Of a stretch of DNA of 6,137 nt, positions 6,071 through 6,137 are shown piece by piece. The DNA is from Candidatus Scatosoma pullistercoris (lineage in GTDB: Bacteria; Bacillota; Clostridia; Christensenellales; Borkfalkiaceae): the NCBI GenBank assembly GCA_018714725.1, contig DVMZ01000166.1, positions 1 through 6,137 on the forward strand, written 5' to 3'. Position 1 is the stretch's first letter. Each line of letters starts with the position of its first letter. Position numbers and translations under genes: made by a program. The notes under the pieces were generated by a model. That model had not been told where the DNA came from. It made no database searches and saw nothing but the letters and a program-made list of their open reading frames with translations.

Positions 6071-6099
6071 ATTATAACATATCCCGGCAAAAAATACAA
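6071..6099 (-). promoter_or_regulatory. SigA-type promoter with extended -10 for the mrnC operon
   Basis: On the minus strand a perfect -10 TATAAT (6071-6076) is preceded by TGT (6077-6079), giving the extended form TGnTATAAT. A -35 element TTGTAT (6094-6099) lies exactly 17 nt upstream; it keeps the TTG but diverges after it, which an extended -10 can offset. Initiation is expected near A6064, leaving a leader of about 27 nt to the upstream GTG or about 120 nt to the preferred mrnC start. The AT-rich patch stands out from the GC-rich surroundings. Confidence 0.85.
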
Positions 6100-6100
6100 G

Positions 6101-6137
6101 CGATTGCAGGCGATTGCAAGCGATTCCCGGACGATTC
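6101..6137 (-). repeat. 10-bp tandem repeats directly upstream of the -35
   Basis: On the plus strand three units start at 6101, 6111 and 6121: CGATTGCAGG, CGATTGCAAG and CGATTCCCGG. A fourth CGATT begins at 6132, close to the window edge. The array abuts the -35 element of the mrnC promoter, and its period is about one helical turn. This could be a protein-binding array on one face of the DNA. It may continue beyond the window. Confidence 0.6.

Overview
The window looks like a chromosomal housekeeping segment of a GC-rich Gram-positive bacterium of the Bacillota, most likely the class Clostridia. Three things point there: a Spo0H/SigH-type sigma factor, a Mini-ribonuclease III (MrnC), and the syntenic blocks mrnC-rlmB-sigH and dnaX-ybaB-recR, which are typical of that phylum. 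The taxonomic placement is inference from gene content and recalled gene order. No mobile element, CRISPR array, tRNA or rRNA was recognised.

All seven genes lie on the minus strand and are transcribed from right to left: mrnC (ends at 5501), rlmB (4774-5496), sigH (4187-4777), dnaX (2189-4141), ybaB (1739-2071), recR (1142-1735) and gpsA (137-1120). A good SigA-type promoter with an extended -10 sits at 6071-6099. A perfect 21-bp inverted repeat flanked by A and T tracts (43-89) closes the unit beyond gpsA. Gaps are short: 4 nt mrnC-rlmB, a 4-nt overlap rlmB-sigH, 45 nt sigH-dnaX, 117 nt dnaX-ybaB, 3 nt ybaB-recR and 21 nt recR-gpsA. The simplest reading is one operon of about 6 kb. Only the dnaX-ybaB gap is large enough for a processing or regulatory element.

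Functionally, mrnC and rlmB act in 23S rRNA maturation and modification. sigH encodes an alternative sigma factor that in sporulating relatives drives early stationary-phase genes. dnaX (clamp-loader subunit), ybaB (nucleoid-associated protein) and recR (recombination mediator) form the DNA replication and repair block. gpsA would supply glycerol-3-phosphate for phospholipids. Compared with B. subtilis as I recall it, two separate clusters are joined here, and rae1/yacP, normally between rlmB and sigH, is absent.

These are mostly ordinary core genes and I do not see a new defence or mobile system. The points most worth checking are a possible programmed -1 frameshift in dnaX (Shine-Dalgarno-like element, G_AAA_AAG, bulged 11-bp stem) that would give a gamma-like 441-residue product, a divergent GpsA with changed substrate-site residues, the structured leader and uncertain start of mrnC, and 10-bp tandem repeats abutting the promoter.
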